Assembly (NCBI RefSeq): GCF_012927165.1
Contig: NZ_JABBGA010000002.1
Coordinates: forward strand, 334,844 to 398,843
DNA: 64,000 nucleotides
Origin: Zoogloea dura
Lineage (GTDB): Bacteria; Pseudomonadota; Gammaproteobacteria; Burkholderiales; Rhodocyclaceae
Direction: 5' to 3'
Part shown: in pieces, positions 18,471 through 26,887 of the stretch
Layout: the number at the start of each line of letters is the position of its first letter
Position numbering within the stretch: position 1 is the first letter of the stretch
The notes under the pieces: generated by a model
Databases searched by the model: none
What the model saw: only the letters and a program-made list of their open reading frames with translations
Told to the model about the DNA's origin: nothing
Position numbers and translations under genes: made by a program

Positions 18471-20306
18471 ATGACGATCCGCGTAGCCGACTGGATCCTG
18501 CGCCGCCTGGCCGACGAAGGCATCCGGCACGTATTCATGCTGCCGGGTGGCGGCGCCATGTACCTCAATGACGCGGTGGCCTGCGAACCCCGCCTGGCCG
18601 CGGTGCCCTGCCACCACGAGCAGGCCTGCGCCATAGCGGCCGAAGCGGCCGGGCGCACCGGCAACGCCGGCAATCCGGGCTTCGGGGTGACCATGGTGAC
18701 CACCGGCCCCGGCGCCACCAACGCCATCACTCCGGTGGCCGGCGCCTGGATCGACTCGGTGCCCATGCTGGTCCTCTCCGGCCAGGCCAAGCGGCCCGAC
18801 CGCCTGAACGGCCGGCCGATCCGCCAGGGCGGCGTGCAGGAGGTGGACATCGTGCCGCTGGTGCACTCGATCACCAAGTATGCCGTCACCCTGGACGACC
18901 CGCAGAGCGTGCGCCTCCACCTGGAGCAGGCCCTGCACCTGATGAAGAGCGGCCGCCCCGGCCCTGTGTGGATCGACGTACCCCTCGACGTGCAGGCCGC
19001 CCCCATAGACCCGGACAGCCTGCCCGGCTGGACGCCGACCGCCGCCGCTACCGCTGCCGCTGCCGCTGCTAACCCGGACCTGGCCGCAGTGCGCGCCCTG
19101 CTCGCCCAGGCCCGGCGCCCGCTGATCCTGGCCGGCCACGGGGTGCGCCTGTCCGGTGCCGCCGGGGCCTTCCGTCAGCTGGTGGACCGCCTGCAGGTGC
19201 CCGCCGTGCTCACCTGGAACGCCCTCGACCTGCTGCCCTACGACCACCCGCTCAACATAGGCCGCCCCGGCGTGGTGGCTGCCCGCGCCGCCAACTTCGC
19301 GGTGCAGAACTGCGACCTGCTGATCGCCATCGGCGCCCGCCTCGACATGATCGTCACCGCCTACAACCCCAAGGGCTTCGCCCGGGCGGCCCGCAAGGTG
19401 GTGGTGGACGTGGACCCCAATGAACTGGCCAACAAGCTCGAGATGGCCATCGACCAGCCCCTGGCGATGGATGCCGGCGCCTTCATCGAGGCCTTGCTCG
19501 ACGGCGCCGAAACCGGCGACACCGCCGACTGGCGGGCCCGCTGCAGCAGCTGGAAGGCCCGCTACACCCAGAACGAGGGCCGCGTCTTCCCACCCGCGGG
19601 CCCCATCGGCCACGCCCACTTCGTCGAGGCCCTGTCCGACGCCGCCCCTGAGAACACCCTGATCGCCACCGGCAGCTCCGGCCTGGCGGTGGAGTTCTTC
19701 TACGCCGGCTTCCGCAACAAGGCCGGCCAGCGCAGCTTCCTCACCTCGGGTCTGGGCGCCATGGGCTATGGCCTGCCGGCCGCCATCGGCGCCTGCCTGG
19801 GCAATGACCGCGAGCCGATGCTGGCGGTGGAATCCGACGGCAGCCTGCAGCTCAACCTGCAGGAGCTGGCGACCCTGGCCGGCCTCAAGCTGCCGGTGTG
19901 CCTGTTCATCATGAACAACGGCGGCTACGCGTCCATCCGCAACACCCAGCGCAACTACTTCGAAGGACGCTACGTGGGCAGCGGCCCGGCCTCCGGCCTG
20001 CAGATGCCTGACCTGGAGAAGATCGCCGACACCTACGGCCTGCCCTTCCTGCGCATCGACGACTGCGCCGACCTGGCCGGCGCCCTGGCCCGCGCCCAGG
20101 CCCTGCCGCGCCCCTGCCTGATCGACGTGCGCCTGGTGGCCGATGAGAGCCTGCAGCCCAAGTGCGCCGCCATCCCGCGGGCCGACGGCTCAATCGTCTC
20201 GATGCCCCTGGAGGACATGAGCCCCCTGTTGCCCCTGGAGACCCTCAAGGCCGAGATGCTGGTGCCGCTACTGCCTGCATCCCTTGAAGCCCCCCGCCCG
20301 GCCTGA
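18471..20306 (+). CDS. Thiamine pyrophosphate-dependent enzyme (acetolactate synthase-like; YerE-type candidate)
   Basis: 611 residues with three domains. The N-terminal Pyr domain carries the catalytic glutamate in CHHEQACAIAAEAAGR. The central domain spans about residues 205-335. The C-terminal PP domain carries the cofactor motif ESDGSLQLNLQELATLAGLK and IMNNGGYASIRNTQRNYF. It resembles IlvB, but its place behind rfbF-G-H suggests a sugar-branching role like YerE, which adds a two-carbon unit from pyruvate to C4 of CDP-3,6-dideoxy-4-keto-glucose on the way to yersiniose. That assignment is inference from context; an alpha-keto acid decarboxylase is the alternative. It starts six bases after the NeuB-cupin gene. 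Confidence 0.87.
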   Translation: MTIRVADWILRRLADEGIRHVFMLPGGGAMYLNDAVACEPRLAAVPCHHEQACAIAAEAAGRTGNAGNPGFGVTMVTTGPGATNAITPVAGAWIDSVPMLVLSGQAKRPDRLNGRPIRQGGVQEVDIVPLVHSITKYAVTLDDPQSVRLHLEQALHLMKSGRPGPVWIDVPLDVQAAPIDPDSLPGWTPTAAATAAAAAANPDLAAVRALLAQARRPLILAGHGVRLSGAAGAFRQLVDRLQVPAVLTWNALDLLPYDHPLNIGRPGVVAARAANFAVQNCDLLIAIGARLDMIVTAYNPKGFARAARKVVVDVDPNELANKLEMAIDQPLAMDAGAFIEALLDGAETGDTADWRARCSSWKARYTQNEGRVFPPAGPIGHAHFVEALSDAAPENTLIATGSSGLAVEFFYAGFRNKAGQRSFLTSGLGAMGYGLPAAIGACLGNDREPMLAVESDGSLQLNLQELATLAGLKLPVCLFIMNNGGYASIRNTQRNYFEGRYVGSGPASGLQMPDLEKIADTYGLPFLRIDDCADLAGALARAQALPRPCLIDVRLVADESLQPKCAAIPRADGSIVSMPLEDMSPLLPLETLKAEMLVPLLPASLEAPRPA

Positions 20307-20315
20307 AACACACGC

Positions 20316-21470
20316 ATGCCCGACAACTGCCGCATCTGCGCCCACCCGCTGCTCCCGGAGCCGCTGCTGATCCAGCGGCAGATGCCGGCCGCCGCCCAGG
20401 GGCTGCCCACCGCCGAACGCCTGGCCGACGATGCAGGGGTAGACCTGGAACTGCGCCAGTGCGGCGGCTGCGGCCTGGTGCAGTTGCCCATCGCCCCGGT
20501 GCCCTACTGGCGGGAGGTGATCCGTGCCGCCGGAATCTCGCCGGAGATGCGGGCTTTCCGCCTCGACCAGTTCGGGCGCTGGATCGGTGACCATGGCCTG
20601 ACCGGGCGCAAGGTGCTGGAAGTGGGCTGCGGCCACGGTGAATACCTGGCCCTGCTGGGCGAGGCCGGCGCCGATGCCTGCGGCATCGAGCACGCCGCCG
20701 CCGCGGTGGATGCCTGCCAGGCGGCCGGGCTGCGGGTCAGCCAGGGCTTCATCGACGGCCCGCAGGCCCGCCTCGACGACGGCCCCTTCGACGGCTTCGC
20801 GATCCTCAACTTCCTCGAACACATTCCGGCCGCCCACCTCACCCTGCGGGGCATCGCCGCCAAGCTCAAGCCCGGCGCCACCGGCCTGGTGGAAGTGCCG
20901 GATTTCGACATGATCCTGCGGACACGGCTGTTCGCCGAGTTCATCCCCGACCACCTCTACTACTTCACCCGGCAGAGCCTCACCCATCTGCTGGAGGGCA
21001 ACGGCTTCGAGGTCCTCGAATGCCGCTCGGAATGGCATGGCTACGTCCTCTCGGCCACGGTGCGCAAGCGTGCGCCCCTCGACCTGTCCGCCCTGCAGGA
21101 TGCCCAGGCCACCGTGAAGGCCTCCTTCGACGCCTTCCTCGAGCGCTTCGAGGCGGGACGCGTGGCAATCTGGGGGGCCGGCCACCAGGCCCTGGCCCTG
21201 ATCAGCCTGCTCGGCATCGCCCCGCGCATCCGCTACGTACTGGACTCCGCCCCTTTCAAACAGGGCCGCTTCACCCCCGCCAGCCACCTGCCCATCGTCG
21301 CCCCCGAGCGGCTCGCTGCCGGTGAGGTGGACGCGGTGATCGTGCTTGCCGCCAGCTATTCGGACGAAGTCGCCCGCATCATCGGGCAGCGCCACGGCAC
21401 GCGCTTCCAGGTGGCCGTGCTGCGCGACGACGGCCTGCACGCCGTCCCCCCCGGAGAGGCTGAGCAATGA
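20316..21470 (+). CDS. Sugar C-methyltransferase-like SAM enzyme with N-terminal zinc-binding domain
   Basis: 384 residues. Four cysteines near the N-terminus (CRICAHPLL and CGGCGLVQLP) match the zinc-binding domain of NDP-hexose C-methyltransferases of the TylC3 type. The SAM domain follows (VLEVGCGHGEYLALLGEAGA, then FDGFAILNFLEHIP). The C-terminal Rossmann-like domain is also typical (VAIWGAGHQALALISLLG). These enzymes put a methyl group on a carbon next to a keto group of a nucleotide sugar, which fits the 4-keto sugar made by rfbF-G-H. The stop overlaps the Nudix gene start by four bases. Confidence 0.88.
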   Translation: MPDNCRICAHPLLPEPLLIQRQMPAAAQGLPTAERLADDAGVDLELRQCGGCGLVQLPIAPVPYWREVIRAAGISPEMRAFRLDQFGRWIGDHGLTGRKVLEVGCGHGEYLALLGEAGADACGIEHAAAAVDACQAAGLRVSQGFIDGPQARLDDGPFDGFAILNFLEHIPAAHLTLRGIAAKLKPGATGLVEVPDFDMILRTRLFAEFIPDHLYYFTRQSLTHLLEGNGFEVLECRSEWHGYVLSATVRKRAPLDLSALQDAQATVKASFDAFLERFEAGRVAIWGAGHQALALISLLGIAPRIRYVLDSAPFKQGRFTPASHLPIVAPERLAAGEVDAVIVLAASYSDEVARIIGQRHGTRFQVAVLRDDGLHAVPPGEAEQ

Positions 21471-22021
21471 ACGGCGTCTCCCCCGAGGCCCTGCAGGCGG
21501 CCATTGCCACGATCCGCGACGCGGTCGGCTCCGCCACCCGCGGCTTGCCCGAGGAGGTCTTCCTGCTGGCCAGCAGCCTCACCCCGATGATCAACGTGGA
21601 CCTGCTGATCCAGGACGAGGACGGCCGCAGCCTGCTGACCTGGCGCCACGACCGCTTCTACGGCCCCGGCTGGCACATCCCGGGCGGCATCATCCGCTTC
21701 AAGGAAAGCGCTGCCAGCCGCATTGCCGCGGTGGCCGCGGGCGAGCTGGGGGCAAGCGTCAGCGCCGGAAGCACCCCCATCGGCCTGCACGAGATCACCA
21801 ACCCCAACCGGGACATCCGCGGCCATTTCATCTCGCTGCTGTATGCCTGCCGCCTGAGCTCGCCCCTCGACGAGGCCCGGCGCTTCTCGGCGGAGGCCCC
21901 GCGCAACGGCGACTGGGCCTGGCACGACCGCGCCCCCGACGACCTGATCGCCCAGCAGCGCATCTACATCCCGGACATCAACCGCAGCCGCCACACCACC
22001 GCAGGCGAGGCCGGCCAATGA
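21467..22021 (+). CDS. Nudix hydrolase, GDP-mannose mannosyl hydrolase-like
   Basis: 184 residues. The body contains VDLLIQDEDGRSLLTWRHDR, PGWHIPGGIIRFKES and a Nudix-like helix. The box is degenerate: after G-x5-E-x7 the canonical REUxEExGU reads AVAAGELGA. GDP-mannose mannosyl hydrolases also have a variant box ending AELG, so it may hydrolyse a nucleotide sugar with an altered mechanism, or be a binding protein. In the operon it could remove nucleotide sugar dead ends. Start and stop both overlap neighbouring frames (ATGA at 21467 and 22018). Confidence 0.8.
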   Translation: MNGVSPEALQAAIATIRDAVGSATRGLPEEVFLLASSLTPMINVDLLIQDEDGRSLLTWRHDRFYGPGWHIPGGIIRFKESAASRIAAVAAGELGASVSAGSTPIGLHEITNPNRDIRGHFISLLYACRLSSPLDEARRFSAEAPRNGDWAWHDRAPDDLIAQQRIYIPDINRSRHTTAGEAGQ

Positions 22022-22128
22022 GCATCGACCGCCGCAGGCCCCCGCACGCCCTTCCCCGCCCTGCCGCCCAGCACGCGACGGCGCCCGTCATTCCGCTCTT
22101 CCGTTTCCCGGGGGCCTACCCATCGTGA
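22018..22128 (+). CDS. Possible 36-residue coupling mini-ORF
   Basis: A short frame starts at an ATGA overlap with the Nudix stop and ends at a GTGA overlap with the aminotransferase start. The peptide begins MSIDRRRPPHALPRP and is Pro/Arg-rich with no domain. Because the operon otherwise uses such overlaps throughout, this frame would let ribosomes pass without a gap from the Nudix gene to the aminotransferase. It may function only by being translated, not through its product, or may be chance. Confidence 0.3.
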   Translation: MSIDRRRPPHALPRPAAQHATAPVIPLFRFPGAYPS

Positions 22129-23243
22129 GCAAACCCATCTCGCCGATCTACGTCACCGAGCCGCACCTGCCGCCCCTGGAAGAGTTCATGCCCTACTTGC
22201 AGGCGATCTGGGACAAGAAGCGCCTGACCAACAGCGGGCCCTTCCACCAGCAGCTGGAAGCCGAGCTGGCCGCTTACCTCGGCGTCGAACACCTGAGCCT
22301 GTTCGCCAACGGCACCCTGGCCCTGGTCACGGCCCTGCAGGCGCTGAGGATCAGCGGCGAGGTGATCACCACACCCTACACCTTCGCGGCGACGACCCAC
22401 TCGCTGCTATGGAACGGCATCAAGCCGGTCTTCGTAGACATCGACCCGGCCACCTGCAACCTCGACCCCCGGCGCATCGAGGAAGCCATCACGCCCGCCA
22501 CCACCGCCATCCTGCCGGTGCACTGCTACGGTTTTCCCTGTGACATGGAGCGCATCGAGCAGATCGCCGACACCTACGGGCTCAAGGTCATCTACGACGC
22601 CGCCCACGCCTTTGGTGTGCGCCACCACGGCGAGAGCATCCTGCGCTGCGGCGACCTGTCCATCCTCAGCTTCCACGCCACCAAGGTCTTCAACACCTTC
22701 GAGGGCGGCGCCATCATCTGCCCCAACGCCAAGATCAAGCAGCGCATCGACTACCTCAAGAACTTCGGCTTCGCCGACGAGGTGACGGTGGTCGCGCCCG
22801 GCATCAACGGCAAGATGAACGAGGTGGAGGCCGCCATGGGCCTGCTCCAGCTCAAGCACATTGACGCAGCCCTCGAGGCCCGCGCCGCCATCTACCGGCA
22901 CTATGCCGAGGCCCTGGCTAGCACGCCGACCCTCACGCTGCTGCGGCCCCCGGCCGACACCGACTGGAATCACGCCTACTGCCCGATCCTGGTGTCGGCG
23001 GACCACCCCATCAGCCGGGATGCCCTGTTCGACCGCCTCAAGGCCAACGACATCCACGCACGCCGCTATTTCTATCCCCTGACCAGCTCCTTCCCGATGT
23101 ACCGCGGCCTGCCCAGCGCCAATCCGGATCGCCTGGGCAACGCGCACCGGATCGCGGACCAGGTGATCTGTCTGCCCATCCACCCGGCACTGGGCAACGA
23201 CGATCTGACCGCTATCCTGGACGTCCTGCTCAACGCACGATGA
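22125..23243 (+). CDS. DegT/DnrJ/EryC1-family nucleotide-sugar aminotransferase (VioA-like)
   Basis: 372 residues from GTG 22125. It is a fold type I PLP enzyme with LTNSGPFHQQLEAELAAYLG, ANGTLALVTALQAL, VIYDAAHAFGVRHHG and the PLP lysine in SFHATKVFNTFEGG. It would transaminate a keto group of a dTDP-, UDP- or CDP-linked deoxysugar. Paired with the acyltransferase that overlaps it by four bases, it resembles the VioA-VioB and FdtB-FdtC pairs that make N-acylated 4- or 3-amino-dideoxysugars. VioA-type aminotransferases are a hallmark of Pseudomonas flagellin glycosylation islands. Confidence 0.9.
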   Translation: MSKPISPIYVTEPHLPPLEEFMPYLQAIWDKKRLTNSGPFHQQLEAELAAYLGVEHLSLFANGTLALVTALQALRISGEVITTPYTFAATTHSLLWNGIKPVFVDIDPATCNLDPRRIEEAITPATTAILPVHCYGFPCDMERIEQIADTYGLKVIYDAAHAFGVRHHGESILRCGDLSILSFHATKVFNTFEGGAIICPNAKIKQRIDYLKNFGFADEVTVVAPGINGKMNEVEAAMGLLQLKHIDAALEARAAIYRHYAEALASTPTLTLLRPPADTDWNHAYCPILVSADHPISRDALFDRLKANDIHARRYFYPLTSSFPMYRGLPSANPDRLGNAHRIADQVICLPIHPALGNDDLTAILDVLLNAR

Positions 23244-23938
23244 GTTCCCGACCGGACGCCCCCCTTCCCGAAGTGCTGCTCTACGGCAATGGGCAGATTG
23301 CCCGCATGCTCTTCCACTTCATGCGCCCCACCCACCGGGTGGCCGCCTTCACGGTGGACCGCGCCCTGATCACCGACCCGGCCTACGAGGGGGTGCCGAT
23401 CGTCCCCTTCGAAGAGATCGAGTCCCTCTACCCGCCGGGCCGCTACCCCATGATCATCGCGGTCGGCTTCGTGGACATGAACCGCATCCGCGCCGCCCGC
23501 TACGCGGCAGCCAAGGGCAAGGGATACCGCTTCATCAACTACATCCATCCGTCGGTGGTGATTCATGACAACCTGAAGCTGGGCGAGAACACCGTACTGC
23601 TCGACCATGTATCGGTCCACCCCGGCACCTCGATCGGCAATTCCACCTTCATCTGCAGCAACACCAACATCGGCCATGGCTGCCGCATTGGCGATAATTG
23701 CTGGATCAACGCCGGCGTCGCCATCGCTGGCGAAACGACGATAGGGGCCAACACCTTCATCGGCATCAATGCCGCCATCGGCGACAACCTGCAGGTCGCG
23801 GAGGCCTGCTACATCGGGGCCAGCACGCTGATCACCCGCAACACCGCCCCGGAAGAGGTCTATGTATCCGCCAGCGGAGAGCGCTTTCCCCTCCCCAGCG
23901 ACCGCTTCCTGAAATTCATCGAACGACCACGGACATGA
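23240..23938 (+). CDS. Hexapeptide-repeat sugar N-acyltransferase (NeuD/VioB-like)
   Basis: 232 residues. The N-terminal PglD/NeuD Rossmann-like domain starts LLYGNGQIARMLFHFM. Left-handed beta-helix repeats run from about residue 100 (VVIHDNLKLGENTVLL, HPGTSIGNSTFICSNTNIGH, VAIAGETTIGANTFIG). The catalytic histidine of the family is in LLDHVSVHPG. It probably acylates the amino sugar made by the preceding aminotransferase, using an acyl-CoA or, given the ACP and AMP ligase genes in the operon, possibly an acyl-ACP. ATGA overlaps join it to both neighbours. Confidence 0.88.
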   Translation: MSSRPDAPLPEVLLYGNGQIARMLFHFMRPTHRVAAFTVDRALITDPAYEGVPIVPFEEIESLYPPGRYPMIIAVGFVDMNRIRAARYAAAKGKGYRFINYIHPSVVIHDNLKLGENTVLLDHVSVHPGTSIGNSTFICSNTNIGHGCRIGDNCWINAGVAIAGETTIGANTFIGINAAIGDNLQVAEACYIGASTLITRNTAPEEVYVSASGERFPLPSDRFLKFIERPRT

Positions 23939-25458
23939 GCGCCTCTCCGATCCACGCCCGGTTCCGGCAGGCCGCCGGGCGGAGCCCCGGCAAAACCGCA
24001 GTGATCATCGGCGATGTCACCCGGACCTATGCCGCGCTGGCCTGCGAGGTGGATGCCCTCGCCGGCGGGCTGCTCGCCGCGGGGGTGCAGCCAGGCGACC
24101 ACGTGGGGGTGTTGCTGCCGAACTGCCTGGAGTTCGTGCACCTCCTGCTCGCCGCTGCGGGTATCGGTGCCGTGCTCGTCCCGATGCCCCTGTCCAGCAC
24201 CGCGGGCGCCATCCGCAAGGCCTTCCACACGGCCCGGGTGAGGCATGCGGTGTGCTGGCATGCCACGCCGGAAGCCCAGGCCGCCGTGCAGGAGCTCTCC
24301 GGGCTCCGCCTGGCCATCGGTGGCCCCGTGCCGGGCTGGCAGTCCCTCAACGACCTGGTCGACCGCGACCTGCCGGCCCTGGCCCTGCCAGACCTGCCCC
24401 CGCGGACGCCCTACCTGATCCTCCTGACCTCAGGCTCCACCGGCGCCCCCAAGCCGATCCAGCTGTCCCAGGAGACCAAGCTGGCCCGGGCCCGCTCGGC
24501 GATAGGCTTGTACGGCCTTGGCGAGGACGACGTGGTGCTGGCCGCCACCCCGATGCACCATTCCCTGGCCCAACGCCTGACCCTGATCCCGCTGCTGACC
24601 GGCGGCACCAGCGTCATCCTCGACCGCTACACGCCAACCGCCTGGCTAGACACCGCCGAACGCCATGGCGTGAGCTTCACCATGGCGGTATCGTCCCAGC
24701 TCAAGCAGATCATCCCCTTGCTCGACACACGGCCGGCACCCTCCCGCCTGCGCTGCCTGGTGTCCTCTTCGGCCACCCTGGCCCCGGAGACCAAGGCCGC
24801 CCTGTTCGCCCGGACCACCTGCGCCTTCCATGAGATCTACGGCGCCTCGGAAGTGGCCTCGACCACCGATCTCTCGGTACGGGCCCACCCCGACAAGATG
24901 CAGTCGGTGGGCACGCCGATCCAGGACGTGGAGGTGGCCATCCTCGGCCAGGACGGCCAACTGCAGCCCCCCGGCCAACCGGGCGAGATCATCTGCCGCA
25001 CGCCCCTCGCCTTCGACGGCTACTTCGACCAGCCCGAGGCGACCGCGGCCGCCCTGTGGCAGGGCTACTTCCGGACCGGCGACCTGGGCGCCATGGATGC
25101 GGACGGCTTCCTGTACTTTCTCGGGCGCATCAAGGACATCGTGATCGTGGGTGGCATCAACGTCTATCCGCGCGACATCGAAGAAGTTGCCGAAGCCTTC
25201 CCTGGCGTGGCCGAGGCCGCCGCGATTGCGGTGGACGACCCACAGCTCGGGGAGACCGTCGGCCTCGTCATCGCACCTGCCGATGCAGGGCAGTCGATCA
25301 ACCAGCGCAGCCTGCTCCGCCATTGCGCCTCGCAGTTGAACGACGCCCAGATGCCCCGCCACATCTTCCTGGTGGACCGGCTGCCCCGCAACGAGATGGG
25401 GAAGATCGACAAACCGGCCCTTCGCAACCGACTCTCCCGACCGGGACACGACTCATGA
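23935..25458 (+). CDS. AMP-dependent acyl-CoA/ACP synthetase-like ligase
   Basis: 507 residues, full length for the ANL family. A3 is LLTSGSTGAPKPIQLS, A5 is FHEIYGASEVASTTD, A7 is YFRTGDLGAMD, A8 is GRIKDIVIVGGINVYPRDIE, and the catalytic lysine motif A10 is NEMGKIDKP. It would adenylate a carboxylic acid and load it on CoA or on the carrier protein encoded at 26639. Within a sugar island it most likely supplies the acyl group for the acyltransferase at 23240. The acid cannot be predicted. It is coupled by ATGA overlaps on both sides. Confidence 0.9.
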   Translation: MSASPIHARFRQAAGRSPGKTAVIIGDVTRTYAALACEVDALAGGLLAAGVQPGDHVGVLLPNCLEFVHLLLAAAGIGAVLVPMPLSSTAGAIRKAFHTARVRHAVCWHATPEAQAAVQELSGLRLAIGGPVPGWQSLNDLVDRDLPALALPDLPPRTPYLILLTSGSTGAPKPIQLSQETKLARARSAIGLYGLGEDDVVLAATPMHHSLAQRLTLIPLLTGGTSVILDRYTPTAWLDTAERHGVSFTMAVSSQLKQIIPLLDTRPAPSRLRCLVSSSATLAPETKAALFARTTCAFHEIYGASEVASTTDLSVRAHPDKMQSVGTPIQDVEVAILGQDGQLQPPGQPGEIICRTPLAFDGYFDQPEATAAALWQGYFRTGDLGAMDADGFLYFLGRIKDIVIVGGINVYPRDIEEVAEAFPGVAEAAAIAVDDPQLGETVGLVIAPADAGQSINQRSLLRHCASQLNDAQMPRHIFLVDRLPRNEMGKIDKPALRNRLSRPGHDS

Positions 25459-26642
25459 GCTCCACCACCATGCCGCCCCTCAGGCTCGGCTTCATCGGCG
25501 GCGGATCCACGTCAGCCGTTGGCTACACCCATTTCTCGTCCAGCCACCTCGACAGCCTGTTCCAGCTGGAGGCCGGCGTCTTCAGCCGCCGGGAGGAGGT
25601 CAATCGCGCCTCGGGCCGGGCCTACCAGGTGGATGAGAGTCGTGTCTATCCCGACTGGCGGGCCATGCTGAACGGTGAGCGGGGGCGCCTGGACGCCATC
25701 TCGGTGCTGACGCCCACCCCCGACCACACCGACATCGTGATCGCCGCCATTGAGGCCGGCTTTGCGGTGATCTGCGAGAAATCCCTGGCCACCTCCAGCG
25801 CCGACTGCCGGCGCATCGGCGAGGCAGTCAGCCGGCATGACGGCTTTCTGGCGGTCACCTTCAACTATTCCGGCTACCCGATGGTCCGCGAGCTGCGCGA
25901 GATGGTCCAGCGCGGCGAGCTGGGGACCCTCCACCACGTGGAAGTGGAAATGCCCCAGGAGGGCTTTGCCCGCCACACCGCCTCAGGCGAGAAGCCCCAG
26001 CCCCAACCCTGGCGCCTCAGCGACTACACGGTCCCGACCATCTCGCTGGACCTGGGCTCCCATGTACATCACCTGGTGGACTTCCTGACCGGCGGGCTGA
26101 AACCCCTCGCCGTCACCGCCCAGCAATCCTCCTACGGCAACTTCCCGGCAGTGATAGACAACGTCAACTGCCTCGCCCGCTACGAGAGCGGCTTCAGCGC
26201 CAGCATCTGGTACAGCAAATCCGCGCTGGGCTACCGCAACGGACTCCGGGTGCGCCTGTTCGGCAGCGAAGGCAGCGCCGAGTGGCTGCAGACCACCCCC
26301 GAACAATTGCAGCTGGGTTTCGCGGACGGACGCCGGATGCAGCTGGACCTGGGGGCCGGCAACCTGCGGGTGGCCTCCCAGCCCCGCTACAACCGCTTCA
26401 AGCCCGGGCATCCGACGGGCTTCATCGAGGCATTTGCCAACCTCTATTGCGACATCGCAGCCCGGCTCCGCGCGGACCAAGTCCAGGCCACCGACCCCTC
26501 TCCCTTCGTATTCGGCGCCCTCCACGCAGAAGAGGGGCTCAACCTTCTGGAAGCCATCGACACCGCAGCGCGCCAGCAGGCCTGGGCCGAGGTCCGCCGC
26601 CCTGGCCTCAGCCAGGAAACCCTCCGGAAAACTTCACCATGA
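25455..26642 (+). CDS. Gfo/Idh/MocA-family oxidoreductase
   Basis: 395 residues. The N-terminal Rossmann fold begins LRLGFIGGGSTSAVGYTHFS and includes the family helix VLTPTPDHTDIVIAAIEAGF. The EKP motif is changed to EKS (ICEKSLATSSADC). The C-terminal domain carries LDLGSHVHHLVDFLTG with a probable catalytic histidine. Relatives such as WlbA oxidise C3 of UDP-N-acetylglucuronate, while others reduce keto sugars; yersiniose-type pathways also need a final reductase. The position between the ligase and the carrier protein leaves the substrate open. ATGA overlaps on both sides. Confidence 0.88.
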   Translation: MSSTTMPPLRLGFIGGGSTSAVGYTHFSSSHLDSLFQLEAGVFSRREEVNRASGRAYQVDESRVYPDWRAMLNGERGRLDAISVLTPTPDHTDIVIAAIEAGFAVICEKSLATSSADCRRIGEAVSRHDGFLAVTFNYSGYPMVRELREMVQRGELGTLHHVEVEMPQEGFARHTASGEKPQPQPWRLSDYTVPTISLDLGSHVHHLVDFLTGGLKPLAVTAQQSSYGNFPAVIDNVNCLARYESGFSASIWYSKSALGYRNGLRVRLFGSEGSAEWLQTTPEQLQLGFADGRRMQLDLGAGNLRVASQPRYNRFKPGHPTGFIEAFANLYCDIAARLRADQVQATDPSPFVFGALHAEEGLNLLEAIDTAARQQAWAEVRRPGLSQETLRKTSP

Positions 26643-26887
26643 CCCACTCCGTGCGTGACTTCATCCTCCAACTCCTGCGGGAAAAGGGCCCCCTGCCCGC
26701 GGGTGACATCGACACCTACAACTATTTCGACTCGGGTCACATCGACTCCCTCGGCCTCATCAAGTTCTTCATGCGCATCGAGGATCAGTTCAGCATCGAA
26801 ATCACCGCCCAGGACATGTCGGACCCTGCCCTGCGCACGGTGGCCGGCATGGTCAGCCTGATCGAGCGGAAAGCTCATGCCGGCTGA
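26639..26887 (+). CDS. Acyl carrier protein
   Basis: 82 residues with the four-helix ACP pattern and the phosphopantetheine serine in GHIDSLGLIKFFMRIED. Length and acidity (IEDQFSIEITAQDMSDP) fit. It is coupled to the oxidoreductase by ATGA and overlaps the methyltransferase start by 11 bases. Together with the ligase at 23935 it suggests the acyl group is handled on a dedicated carrier rather than as CoA. ACP-like genes also occur in Pseudomonas flagellin glycosylation islands, which is the closest known context. Confidence 0.92.
   Translation: MTHSVRDFILQLLREKGPLPAGDIDTYNYFDSGHIDSLGLIKFFMRIEDQFSIEITAQDMSDPALRTVAGMVSLIERKAHAG

Noticed and set aside
16926..19619. 897-residue open frame on the minus strand across the sugar operon
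   Set aside because: It lies opposite rfbH, the NeuB fusion and the TPP gene, which have clear motifs. It is Gly/Val/His-rich, as expected for an antisense shadow of GC-rich codons, and shows no domain.
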